This document shows positions 13,972-26,200 of a stretch of DNA of 64,000 bases, in pieces. This DNA comes from Oasisia sp. SBJ-2009 (Eukaryota > Annelida > Polychaeta > Sabellida > Siboglinidae). A program made the position numbers and the translations under genes. Where the stretch lies: NCBI GenBank assembly GCA_964017155.1, contig OZ024863.1, positions 41,900,084 through 41,964,083 of the forward strand. The letters are read 5' to 3'. The notes under the pieces are model-generated. The model had not been told where the DNA came from. It ran no database searches and saw only the letters and a list, made by a program, of their open reading frames with translations. Each line of letters starts with the position of its first letter. The stretch's first letter is position 1.

Positions 13972-14236
13972 CAAACACACACACACGCACGCACACGCAC
14001 GCACGCGCGCACACACACACACACACTCCCGATGTCGTGATCTGCCATGGAGCAGCTGAAAAGCTGTATTGCTATGGGGCAGCTAAACCTTCGGCAGTTC
14101 TCAGCCCCCCCCCCAAACAAATTATACCATTCCCCACCAATGGGTGTTGCTAGCCCCAGGATGCACCTCTTTTCTTTAATATTTCACCATCCATCCACCA
14201 GTCCACTCCCCACCCTCACATCTGTCCATCCATCAC
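13616..14236. repeat. Satellite spacer, copy C, with (CA)n tract
   Basis: Begins GGGAACACCTTCCGTCTCC like spacer A and includes the GGCGCCGTGGTGGTGAG phrase. A CA/CACG-rich tract spans ~13870-14025. A plus frame starting at 13619 stays open for 146 codons and is more protein-like over its first ~75 residues. The corresponding frame in spacer A is broken by stops, so I treat it as repeat sequence. Confidence 0.75.
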
Positions 14237-14447
14237 TTGCACTTCCACGTCCACCCATTCACCCACCCATTCACCCACCCATTCACCCATCCATCCATCC
14301 ATCCATCCATCCATCCATCCATCCATCCATCCATCCATCCATCCATCCATCCATCTATCCTTTCTTCCTTCCTTCCTTCCTTCCTTCCTTCCATCCATCC
14401 ATCCATCCATCCATCCATCCTTCCTTCCTTCCTTCCTTCCTTCCTTC

Positions 14448-14478
<31 letters not shown>

Positions 14479-14514
14479 CCATCCATCCATCCATCTATCC
14501 ATCCATCCATCCAT

Positions 14515-14609
<95 letters not shown>

Positions 14610-15370
14610 TCAGGCAACCAGTCCATCCATTCATTCGTCCATCCATCCTTCATTCCATCCATCCATTCATCGGTCCGTCCATCCATCCGTCTGTCTGTCT
14701 CTCTAACTTGTCTGTCCAACCATTCTTCTTACCTTCCGGCTTCCACCCACCTACCCATCCATCCATATAACTATATAACCATATAACCATCTACTCATTT
14801 ATTCATGTAACTATCTACCCACCTACCGACCTACCCATCCATCCATATAGCCATCTAACCACCTACCCATCCATCCATATAACTATCTATCCACCTACCC
14901 ATCCATATAACTATCTACCCACCTACCCATCCATCCATATAACCATCTATCCACCTACCCATTTATCCCTAATTCCTAATAAAGATTCACTATAACCATC
15001 TTCCCAACTACTCATCCATCCATATAACTATTTACCCACCTACTCATCCATCCATATAACCATCTACTCGTCTACCCATCCATCCATATAATCATCTATT
15101 CATCTACCCATCACTTCATATAACCATCTACCCACCTACACATCCATCCATATAACCATATACTCACCTACACATCCATCCATCCATATTTCCATTATAT
15201 CCACCTACCCATTCTTCCATATAACCATCTACCCACCTACTCATCCATCCATTATAGCCACCTATCCATTCATCCATATTGCCATAAACCCACCTACCCA
15301 TTCATCCATATTACCATTTACCCACACTCATCCATCCATCCATCTGTCCATCCATCCATCCAGCCAATCA
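14237..15370. repeat. (CATC)n / (TTCC)n / (CAGC)n array passing into a ~31-33 bp minisatellite
   Basis: Tetranucleotide blocks: CATC 14284-14355, TTCC/TTTC 14359-14474, CAGC 14516-14608. These are followed to ~15370 by a degenerate minisatellite of the type CATCCATATAACCATCTACC plus CACCTACC. Confidence 0.92.
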
Positions 15371-16490
15371 TTCAGCCGCACACTGAGAAACTGTAATAGT
15401 TGAAAGTTTAAGTAATGCACTCGGCATTAGTGAGAAGTACTTCTTCTTCCAAATGCTATCGTGACCTCATCACGTTGAAGTCTTCTACTATTAAGAGCGC
15501 AGAACAAAACCAAATAAAAGATATTTGGATCATTAAAACAAAATACACAAAACCTGAAATATAATGTAAGATTTGTTCCATTCTAGGATTTGGGATAGAG
15601 TTCATTTCTAAATTTAATGAAGACTTGGTAACTGCATCGGTCCCGTGGTCACTCTTAAAGCCGGCCACAGAGAATTTGAGGGTTCATATAAACCCCTGCT
15701 GCAATAAAAAGGCATTTGTTCGCTTCCGACCTTATAGTTTCTTCAATTTCGTCTTTAAGGTAAAGATAACGTGTAAAGGTAAAGTTGTCTAAATAATCAT
15801 AATTCTTAAGCGAGTCTGTGTCTGGAGACCGCCAAGTTTTAGCAGATAATTCGGTTTCTTTCTATTGGACACGAGCTTCTACACAAAAACTAGAAGTAGT
15901 CTTAGTAAAATTAACATAAATGTATACCGAATAAACATAATAAATTTTTGTAGCTTACTGTATCCTTATTACGCATATTTGCGTGTATTTTGTGTACACT
16001 GGTGATTTGCATGTTATTTAAATTTATGATATGTAACTTGAATCTGGGCGACGACGCAGAAAAGCAAGACAATCCAAGGAGAGACCAGCGAAGCACTGGG
16101 TGCATGGAAAACGGGAGATGTTGGCCAAGATTAGCAAAAGCTATGGAACTGTTACGGTAACAATTCCGGGATCGGTGAGCCATGGCCCCCTGTCACTCCG
16201 CCCTTCTGGCTACGCCACTGTTGTCGTAATGTCTATCCTAGAGGCATACGCTGTATAGAACCGGCGACACATTATATTTTCAACCTTAAAGGACTCCAAT
16301 TATGATCCTAAAGGACGACTTCGCTGCTGAGGAGGTCCGCACTGCTGGCGTTGTTGTACAGTGCGCTGATGATCTGAGTCGTGTCTTCTCCAGCATTGAA
16401 GCGCTATAGGCCTAGAAATCGTCACAGACACCCTGTCAAAGGCCTTCTGGATCGAAGTACAGGAAGTTGTATAGCAAGCTCTTCAGCTCT
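15371..16490. other. Intergenic, mostly unassigned
   Basis: About 1.1 kb without a recognisable exon. It contains one likely transposon end (see 16172-16222). Confidence 0.5.
16172..16222 (-). mobile_element. Possible DNA-transposon terminus (CAGTGGCGTAGCCAG type)
   Basis: Read on the minus strand it starts CAGTGGCGTAGCCAGAAGGG and continues toward GGGGGCCATGGC. This phrase is typical of the ends of DNA elements dispersed in many animal genomes. Only one end is visible. Family and boundaries are uncertain. Confidence 0.35.
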
Positions 16491-16494
16491 TCTT

Positions 16495-16546
<52 letters not shown>

Positions 16547-16817
16547 TGGGTGTGGGTGTGGGTGTGGGTGTGGGTGTGGGTGTGGGTGCGGGTGCGGGTG
16601 CGGGTGCGGGTGCGGGTGCGGGTGCGGGTGCGGGTGCGGGTGCGGGTGCGGGTGCGGGTGCGGGTGCGGGTGCGGGTGCGGGTGCGGGTGCGGGTGCGGG
16701 TGCGGGTGCGGGTGCGGGTGTGGGTGTGGGTGTGCGAGTGTGCGAGTGTGCGAGTGTGTGTATGGTGTGATTGTGTGTGAGTGTGGGTGTATTTGATGTG
16801 TGTTTGATGTGTGTTTG

Positions 16818-16878
<61 letters not shown>

Positions 16879-16883
16879 TGCGC

Positions 16884-16959
<76 letters not shown>

Positions 16960-17030
16960 GTGCGTGTGTGCGTGTGTGCGTGTGTGCGTGTGTGCGTGTG
17001 TGTGTGTGTGTGTGTATGCTTGATGTGTGT
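16495..17030 (+). repeat. (GT)n - (GGGTGT)n - (GGGTGC)n - (GT)n - (GTGC)n compound array
   Basis: GT dinucleotides (16495-16543), GGGTGT units, about 22 GGGTGC units (~16589-16716), and GGGTGT again. After a short degenerate gap come GT and TGCG blocks to 17030. The G-runs spaced by three bases (about 30 consecutive GGG tracts, 16541-16730) match a canonical G-quadruplex pattern on the plus strand. Confidence 0.95.
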
Positions 17031-17105
17031 GTGTGAGTGTGTGAGAGAGTGTGTGTATGTAAGTATATATATGTATATATATATATATATATTATATATA
17101 TATAT

Positions 17106-17106
<1 letters not shown>

Positions 17107-17155
<49 letters not shown>

Positions 17156-17394
17156 TGTGCAGGCATAATGCCCGTTGTTGGGCGAAGGCCTCAGCATGCT
17201 GCTTCCACATCTGCCTACCTTGCGCTATCCTCTGCCAGATGCTGCCCTTCCAGTAGACGTCTAGTTCATCTCTCCAACGTCTCGCCTGCTTTCCTCTAGG
17301 TATTTTTTTTTCGTATGCTTTCCAGGTGGTGATATGCAGTGTCCATCTCGGTTATCTCGTATCCTGCTGACATGCCCTGCCCAGGTCCACAAAG

Positions 17395-17396
<2 letters not shown>
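17107..17396 (-). mobile_element. RTE-like LINE 3' end with (ATG)n tail
   Basis: On the minus strand, 17395 down to 17155 encodes a reverse-transcriptase C-terminus in two frames. The first begins near [11 protein letters not shown] and runs to about EESRR. After a frameshift the second continues [10 protein letters not shown], then WQRIAQGRQMW, and ends AEAFAQQ. The order WAGHV, then arginine-rich, then W-x-x-IAQ-x-R-x-x-W, then EAFAQQ is what I know from RTE-type non-LTR elements. The coding end passes straight into an (ATG)16 tail (17107-17155), the usual microsatellite tail of such elements. It is a 5'-truncated dead copy. Confidence 0.75.
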
Positions 17397-17470
<74 letters not shown>

Positions 17471-17564
17471 ACACGCACACGCACACGCACACGCACTCGC
17501 ACACGCACACGCACACGCACACGCACTCGCACACGCACACGCACACGCACACGCACACACACAC

Positions 17565-17652
<88 letters not shown>

Positions 17653-17675
17653 CTGATATATTGCTATATATATTG

Positions 17676-17744
<69 letters not shown>
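17397..17744. repeat. (TA)n - (GCACAC)n - (TA)n compound array
   Basis: TA block 17397-17466, GCACAC/GCACTC hexamers 17467-17560 (the same motif as the 4.7-5.7 kb array), then TA blocks to 17744 broken by TGCTATATAT near 17651-17680. Confidence 0.95.
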
Positions 17745-17747
<3 letters not shown>

Positions 17748-18224
17748 CTTCTCATTGCTTTTTGAGCTGGTTCAAAATTATACATACCGTAGACGTAGTA
17801 GGATATTGCTTGGGTGGCTAATCATTACTAATGATTCGGTGATTTTGACACTTTCTGATATTTTTCGTTTCTTAAGATTAGATAATTAATGGTTGTGTTC
17901 GAAATCCCAGATCTTCGAGCAAATGGCGGTCAGTGTAGAGTGTGCCTATGCGCATAGATCGTGACATTACTCCGTCCACCTAGACTTGAGCAATGCAGGG
18001 AACAAGACGTCCATGAGTGCTCATCAAACAAATAATTCGCAAACACCCGACAGAGGGCGAAACTAGTCGATTGGGTTTTTGATTCACTCGTTAACCGTTT
18101 GATGGCACTTCGCGTCTAAGGATTGTGGGACGTATCCGACCGCAGTTATCATGTGTGTGTGAAATGTTCGCTAACGTTTCCCGGTAGTTTTTTTGTCTTC
18201 GTGACAGCAGCCTGGTATTACAAA
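17745..18224 (+). promoter_or_regulatory. Presumed promoter / 5' UTR of the DIPP gene
   Basis: About 480 bp between the last microsatellite and the DIPP start codon. From ~17930 the composition becomes more GC/CpG balanced (CTATGCGCATAG near 17947, CACTTCGCGTC near 18107). This fits a TATA-less promoter plus 5' UTR. No transcription start can be fixed from sequence. The frame upstream of the start codon stays open to 18123 but does not resemble DIPP. Confidence 0.35.
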
Positions 18225-18323
18225 ATGGTGAAGGAGAAGCCGAATTCTATCCGAACGTACGACGCCGACGGTTTTCGAAAGAGGGCCGCTTGTCTTTGCG
18301 TGAGAGACGAAACAGAGCAAGAG
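18225..18323 (+). CDS. NUDT3: DIPP exon 1 (coding)
   Basis: Encodes residues 1-33. The ATG at 18225 sits in AAAATGG, a good Kozak context, and aligns with the family N-terminus (RTYD-x-DG-[FY]-x-KRAACLC). The exon ends ...GAG before the donor GTGGGT at 18324, phase 0. Upstream in-frame ATGs (18123 onward) would add residues unlike DIPP, so 18225 is preferred. Confidence 0.93.
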
Positions 18324-20205
18324 GTGGGTACCATTTCCTGCAGCAGTCTCTTCCTCCTGTGGCCTGGGCCTGTGACTGAGCCTGATGGTGGCAGATTATG
18401 GAACGTTTTCCAGTTGGCGGCCATTGGCTTTGTAATGTTTCTTCATCCACTCAAACGTAGCCCCTCCAATTGTGTAAAGTTTGCCGATAGAACTCGTGTA
18501 GGTGCTGCTGTGCATTACACAAAATAATATCAAAACATTGGCATGTTATTGTCATTGAGTGATTGACGTGAATATGATTGACACATGATTCATGAATGAC
18601 ATGATCCTGCCATCGCTCTTAGCTTTAGGCTCAGCAGATCGTAAACATCGTAGGATATTCAACATGAAAGCAGGTAATTTCTTTCTCCCTTTGATTCACT
18701 ATTTTCTACCATAATCCACATATTTATAAACCAATTTTGCATATCAGTGATCTTGTATGGATAGAAACAGCACTAATTAGAAAGTAGATAAACAAGTTGA
18801 CTTAAAAAAAACTAGTATGAGAGAGTAGTTAATTACTACTGTGTGCTGCCAATCGTCCTTAGCTTCCTAGCATCTTCATCCATCCATTGATGACTCACGC
18901 ATTGTTTTACAAGTTTGCGTAATCCCTTGGTTTTGTCGCACCACTGAGCTTGATTTTTGAGGATATTGGCGCAAAAGAAGTCGTTATTATTACGAAATGT
19001 CTACATGTACGTGAAGCACATCTTTAGACCGGTGGCCTAACCATACGTGAGGATGCGTGCACATCTGTTTTTCAATTCTGCGCACTCATGTTGTATCAAT
19101 CTTGTCGGATTGATACGGCGGAATGACACGAGGGAGCGATGTTTTCGACATACTTTTTAAATCTGAGTGCTAAAGATACAGCAGTAGAGCTTTTGTATAT
19201 AAACATGTATGTGTGGGGAAACTCACATAATTTTGGAATTGACAGCTAATGAAGATAAGGCTCACGGAAATCATGCACATGCGCCTAGATCAAATGCCAT
19301 ACATTTAGATAAATGATGCTAAAAATACAGCTCACATAACCAATAATAAAAGCATACGCACGGACAGAATAAATGCTGTTCTTTTAGACTGGCTGCCTAA
19401 TTGTATGGCTCACGTAATGGTATGCGTAGCAACAGCCTTATTATTATGTAACTGTATTTATTATTGTTGACATTTCTGGGACTATCAGCCAAATTATAAA
19501 AAAAACCAGTGAATCAGTCCCCAACCCCAAACTAGCCTTTGGCCATTCTGTTCGAACGCCAGACATTTTGGCATACATGGTTGGTATTGTTATTGAGCAC
19601 CTCACACTCTGCACTGGGGTATGCAGATTGTATACTGAATTGTTCTGGCACAAAGCCGAAAACAAAAGCTGGTGTCTCAGATTAGCATTCAGGTAATGGT
19701 CAGTCTACACGGTCAGCAGCCAGTGGTTACACACCATGGTCCTTTCATTATAGTTTTAGCACGATTAAAAGTATCAACTGTAGCGAGTATGCTACAGCAT
19801 GAAGTATGTCCCAGATGTGTGCTATTCAGAATTTATAAATGCCAGTAATGTTTGTATACATTTATACATGGTGTTACATAATTATTATCTTTAAATTACG
19901 ATAACAAATTATACTAAATTCATACATTGCAACTTCAGGCAAAGCTTATTGAAATGTCGAGTTCATGAGACCCGCATGCATTGGGTGATTGGGGCCATCT
20001 TATTCAATAAATTATGGTATCAATAGCCTGAAATAATGTATTATTTTGAACCTTGGCCAAGTTTTCATTTCATATTTGTTCAGATGTATCTAGGTGAATA
20101 CAGGTATGAAATCTTAATATAAGCAGTTAGGTGTGTATGCGTAGGAATTGTCAGTGGGTGTCAAAATTAAAGTGCAGTGAACCAGGGTTACCAGACACTA
20201 TCCTG

Positions 20206-20266
<61 letters not shown>

Positions 20267-23200
20267 CAAGACGAGAACATACCTTTCAAACTAACCCAGG
20301 TGGCAAGTGGACTAGGAAGCTTTTAGCTTGTAAATCAATAATTGAAATGACAGTCTTGATATGTTTATGCTGATCTTAGAAGTATGCCGTAAATGTTACG
20401 AGTAGTTCTTAGAAGGAAGTTGCAGTTGTTTATGTTAATGTTAGCGGCTTTACAGATAGTTCCAGACCAGCCGTGTGAGGCAATTTATGTAGTTTAAACA
20501 TTCAAATTAATGTTTTTAAATATTTACTTAACATCTCTCACACGCACACAAAATAATGGTGAAACTAAATGATGCTCAGAATGATCTGTTCATCAATATT
20601 TACTGTGAAACGCATTGGCCGTGTTTGTGGTTCTCTGTTATGTGCTTACAGTGAAGGTCAGCCAATAATGATGACACCTGGTATAGTCTAAGGTTAACCA
20701 ATCAGAAAGTAATCACAAACTTAATGAACGTGGGTGAGATAACATCTGTAACATAACTGCCAGATCTCGTCACTGTACACATCACAATTTCACAGCTACA
20801 TTTGTTTATTTACGAGCATTTACTCAGTCAGGCCTTCATTTTATTTTAAGCTCTCCTGAGTGTGTATGTACAACAGACTTCTTGCACTGCTTCCGAAGAA
20901 GCAGTTGTATGATTTATATCTATAGACAAACTGTTAAGTACTACTGTTTCACAATCTTAATGATCCCAGCTCTGTAAAAATAATTATGTGTGACATTGAC
21001 ACATTGTCACACTTTTCATTCATTTTTCCAGTCGTTATAAACTTTCCGATTGACGTTTCTATGCATGTGCAATAAATGTAAAACCATCAACGTGCAGCGA
21101 AACGATAAAGCATTTTTGGTATAAATGCCATGGGCTGTTCATTAACTCTCCTGTGATGGTTACTGTGACAAGTTGCTTAAAATGTCGTTCAATACAATAA
21201 ACTGTTATGTTTGTTTAAATCACTGTCACGGATTATGATGCACTACAGACACATTATTTACGCTTGCTATCAAAACAAGCCTCAAAACTTGTTTGCCTCG
21301 TGTTAATTTGCGACAAATAACTTTGCTGAGAGGTTATATATACATCCTAATGAACAACCCATAGTATTTATGCTATAATGGTTTGTCCTATCGCTGCACA
21401 TTGATGATTTTACATTTATTGCACAGAAACGTCAATCGGAATGTTTATAAAGCCAGGAAAATGTAAGCGCAACCATGTGGTGAACCTTTCCTTCATTTGG
21501 TTATAGGGCTTATAACCCGCACATTTATCCAAGTGAGGATTCTGTGTATTCTTAGATCCCCCTCACATCAAGACAACATATAGATGAAAGAAGGAACTGA
21601 GATCAGATAGGAATTATTTTAGGGAGTAAATTGGGAGGGAATATTATTTCGGCTATGTACTTTACATACTACAAGTATGTATCCTATCGCTATGTAAATA
21701 GCACGATTAGTTATTGGGTCATTGTTCATGACACACTTATCACTAATTTCTCTGACGTATGAGTTTTGAGTGGGATTTTCCAAGTCAGTTACATTGCACG
21801 ACATGTTGCCTGTGTCTTTCGGAAGAGACACTAAAAGCCAGTGGTCCCTTCTATCTGGTGTCTATGACAGGGGAAGTAAAAGATCCCACACAGGGGGTAA
21901 ATATATAACCTGTAGGGGACTCATTAATTTTAGAGAAGGACAACTCCTGCGTTAGACCAAGTTTGGGCTGTTTGGCGGAAACCACCTGAGATAGCCGCTT
22001 TTTTGACAGGTCGTGGTGTTTTATTGTAAAAACAGACTTTTCTGAAAAGTAATTTTGTTACAATACTAATATCTAGCAAATATTTCTTAAGATAGTTATG
22101 AAAATGTTGTGTTTATATTAGTCTCACACTCATCAGTATAACATTCATTTGTCAATTTCATTTATATTTTATTACTATTGATTCATGAATACTTAGTTTA
22201 TTCTCTCTGTTGTTTATAATCTTGTTTACATATTCTATCTTTGATCTTTGTGTTGTTTTTGGCAGTCAGATATTTATCCTGGTTATGTTATATACCATTG
22301 TAACTAGTCAATCAGCAATCAGACATATAACAACTATTTAACCACGTAGAAGTTGACTGGTGTGTTTTGGGTAGGTAATATAAACTAGGTATAACAGGTA
22401 GTTGATACAGTCAGCAGCAGCTGGCTTACTGGTGCATCGTTACCGTGCCAACTGGGCCAGTCAACCTTCCACTAATCGTGCGTCATAAACTGTAACAACT
22501 CCTGTTCATCTAATCATTGTACATAGATTGTTAAATAGTAATACTGCATTCATGCCTGTGGTTATACTTTCTATCACTAACATGTATAATACATATTTCT
22601 GAGCAATCAAAGTCTTTGTAATTCGTAGAGTTAATCAATCTTTCTTGCCTGCATTTCTTGACCACTTGCCAAGTTATTTATTGTTATTATTGTTATAACC
22701 TATACCAAACTTATTTATAACTAACGCTCTTATCATACATACAAGCCTGCTCAAAAGCACGCTGTACAATCAACAGAATAATAACATGCCGAAGAAACAA
22801 AGCATGAAACGTTAATTAATTGATATTTAACAGAGCGTTTACAAATCAGTTAATCTGATTTTTTCTTTGACACATTCCTAATTACACCTGGCCCATTCAT
22901 GTTTTATTTTAAAAACAGGAACACTCAGTCCTTGGTAATTTTCAATACATTACGATTGATCTCTAAAACGTGCTTCAGGTGTATATGTTCCATCAAGTCG
23001 CTGTACATCTGTCTATATATATATGCCTAATAGACTCACTTGAACTTTTTAAGTCAAACTTAAAAACACATCTTTTTAAGGCAGCATTTGTAAACTACTT
23101 GTAGGGTATTTTATAATGAATTTATTTTAACTGTAATTATATATTTTGTACGTACTTTATTATTAAGTTATTAATATATTTTATTATTTATTTATTATTT

Positions 23201-26200
23201 TATATATTTATTGCTGATAAGTTTAGCTTATGAACTAGGATTTTTAGAAGCTTTATTTAATTATCTATTTGTTATCATTTTATATTTCTCTTTACGTGCA
23301 AGTTTAAACTGATTATGAATATTTTAAATATGTGTGTGTTACAATGTATTTTATGCATCTCTGAATGGAAATTTTCCGGATATACTGCGCTTTATAAATA
23401 AAAATTATTATTGCATACTATCACAGTAGATACAGTACTGAGTACAATATTGATACGCAACAACCTCCTCTTGGAGTCTGGAGTAAATACCTCATTGAGC
23501 CAGTTAGTGCTGTTTATAATATATTATGTATCTGGTACGTATGTGGCCTGGCTTCTATCCCATGTGGCCTTCCAAGATGCTTCTGAGAAAACCCTCTTTG
23601 GCACCTGGAGAGCTCCCTGTCCCAGAGAGCTCCCTGTCCTAGAGAGCTCCCTGTCCCAGAGAGCTCCCTGTCCCAGAGAGCTCCCTGTCCCAGAGAGCTC
23701 CCTGTCCCAGAGAGCTCCCTGTCCCAGAGAGCTCCCTGTCCCAGAGAGCTCCCTGTCCCAGAGAGCTCCCTGTCCCAGAGAGCTCCCTGGCCAGCCGCTC
23801 TTGACAGGAAAACGACCGGGATTATGTGTAGTACTGATGCATAAACCTTCAACCACTTAGATGTGACCTATTACTGACTTGGCTTGCCATTGCTGTAGTG
23901 CTGTCCAGTGTCTGTTCACTGGTGGTAATCTTTTTAATTAATAATATTATAATAGATCTATGGAAGATGGTTGTGGGGAGACACATTGTAGTTCTTGCGA
24001 TTAATGCACAATGTTCACTCATAATAAAATAAACAAACACATGTATATCAGTCATATATATGTGTTTGTTTATTTTGAATTTAAGAGTAGCAATGGAAGC
24101 CTCCACATTGAGTACACGTTACTAAGAGCACGTTACAAATTGAACGCTTCTCCTATTGTTCCATAAAACATTTGACGTGAAATTAACATTGCAAATAGAA
24201 TGCTTTTCAGGGTTACTAGCATTTTGCAGAACATTTTGTAAAAAAATCAAGACAAATTGCAGCTTGGTTTAGATATGATGGATGTAAGTATAGAACTCTG
24301 TCTGTCTGTCTGTCTGAAGGTGACGACTGACAAGTGTTGATTGATGTTGTCTGCTGCACATGGGCTTGTCTCTCAACTGTGGCTTGTGTTCAACTCAGCC
24401 AGGTAACCACTCAAGGTTGAGCCCTACTCAGCTAAGGACACCGGTTAAATCGGCTGTCGGTTACCGTCAGAACTGGCATTACAGTGAATGCTGGCAATGG
24501 TTCAAGACTCAGTGGTCTATGACGACATAGGCGCGTAGTTGTGTCCAACTGTCCACTGCACAGTCTAAAACAGAATTCCCAAGTTCTTGTTGTTTACCTA
24601 TAAAGAAGACCTCTGTGTTTGTGTTTGCAGTTGAGGAGGTGTTGTAATGTCTGGCATTCATAGATCTGGTTGGCGTAGGGAATGGCAGCATATAGCTGAT
24701 ATAACAGCTAATACATAATTATGGGTTCTAATTTATTAGCAAGGCTGTGAGTGTCAGTTGCATGCTGACTGTCATAGCAGAGAATGCTGTAGCAACAGGG
24801 GCTCCAAAGGCCAGATACAGGTCTAGTGCTCCGGGAAAATGTGGTACTAAAAATTCAAAGGTAAAAAACATTTCCTAAACATGAATTGTTTTTGAAAAAA
24901 TGATCCTGAGTAGTCTGCATGATATTAATAAAATTGTATTGGCCTGTTTTTATTATAAGACATCTCTTCACTTGTAATATAATACAGCTGTAGTTTTATG
25001 AAGATCAGAATGTTATTGGAATGGAAGACTCTAAGAAGAAGAATCTAAATTTACCAAGCCTTAGCTGACGATACCAGTTGGTGTTAACTGTCAACTGTCA
25101 TCAAGTTTGGCACCACATGGAATGCTGGAAGTTGCACTTGCCATATTCATGCTCGTGGCTGTTTCATAATAAATTATTTTTTTATTGCAAAATATTCACG
25201 GCATGGATCGGGCGGGAACACCTTGTGATGTGCATTGCACTTTCAAAACAACACAGTTTACATCACAAATTGGCCTTGTAAATATGTTTTGTCAGTTGCG
25301 AGAGACTGTGAACGATGAAAAAGCCCCCAAAAAATACAACGGAATTGGCCAATGGGTGAGACATACTTGGGATTATGCATTTACATCAAAGATTTGTCTG
25401 GAGGCTGAGACTATTACTCCCAGTGACTAGCAGTGCCTGAAGATGCTATTTAATCTGACTGCTGAATAAGTGGACAGTTCACACACAGTGGACTGGCATT
25501 TTCGACACCCTCAGTGTTCCGTCTGTCCTGCTGTGTGTATTAGACTGTTAATAATGCACCGTCTGAAATAAGGTTTTCTTCAATTGCTAGTTTTTTGCTA
25601 CTACACCGGTTCATTTCAAAGTCGTTGGAGTGCGTTCTAGGAATTGGTGGAATGTACCATGTTTATTGAGTCATTTGAACTTATTAGTATAATACATGTA
25701 CTATGAGCCTAGTAGTTCCCATATCTCACTTGTAGGTAGGTGGAAACTGTTGATATGAGACATATACAATGTTGATATGCCAACTCTGGGGCAGTTTGTT
25801 CATTTACTCGCCAGTGTTCTCCAAGATGCTGAGGTCAACTTGCCTTTTACTATTTTCGTTTGCACCCTTACAAAACAGGCATCTGAATTATCAGTTGGCA
25901 ATGCATGTAATAATACACCTAGAGGTGGTTATCTGAAAGGATGGACGGAGAATAAGATACAGAACCAAATGACACGTAGAAATGAAGCATTCCTAAAAGC
26001 AGACAGACAAAATTAATCTTAGTAGACATGGGAAACAAAGCCCTGTCGTGTGTTTATGTCACTTGTACTGATGAGGTTGTTTATGTCACTCCTACTAATG
26101 AGTTTGTTTATGTCACTCATACTGATGAAGTAGACTTGGAAAGATGCAATTTAGACTTAAGATTTTGTTTATTAAGAAATTCATTGAGTTCAACGACATT

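Noticed and set aside
13619..14059. 146-codon plus frame in satellite spacer C
   Set aside because: The equivalent frame in spacer copy A is broken by stops and indels, so no coding constraint. The second half is a CA-rich tract.
23608..23790. Possible CRISPR-like array of short repeats
   Set aside because: Units are contiguous without unique spacers, and the genome is eukaryotic. It is a plain minisatellite.
23411..23860. 149-codon frame with Pro/Glu/Leu/Ser repeats
   Set aside because: Its repeats come from a 17-bp minisatellite, and all three forward phases are visited every 51 bp.
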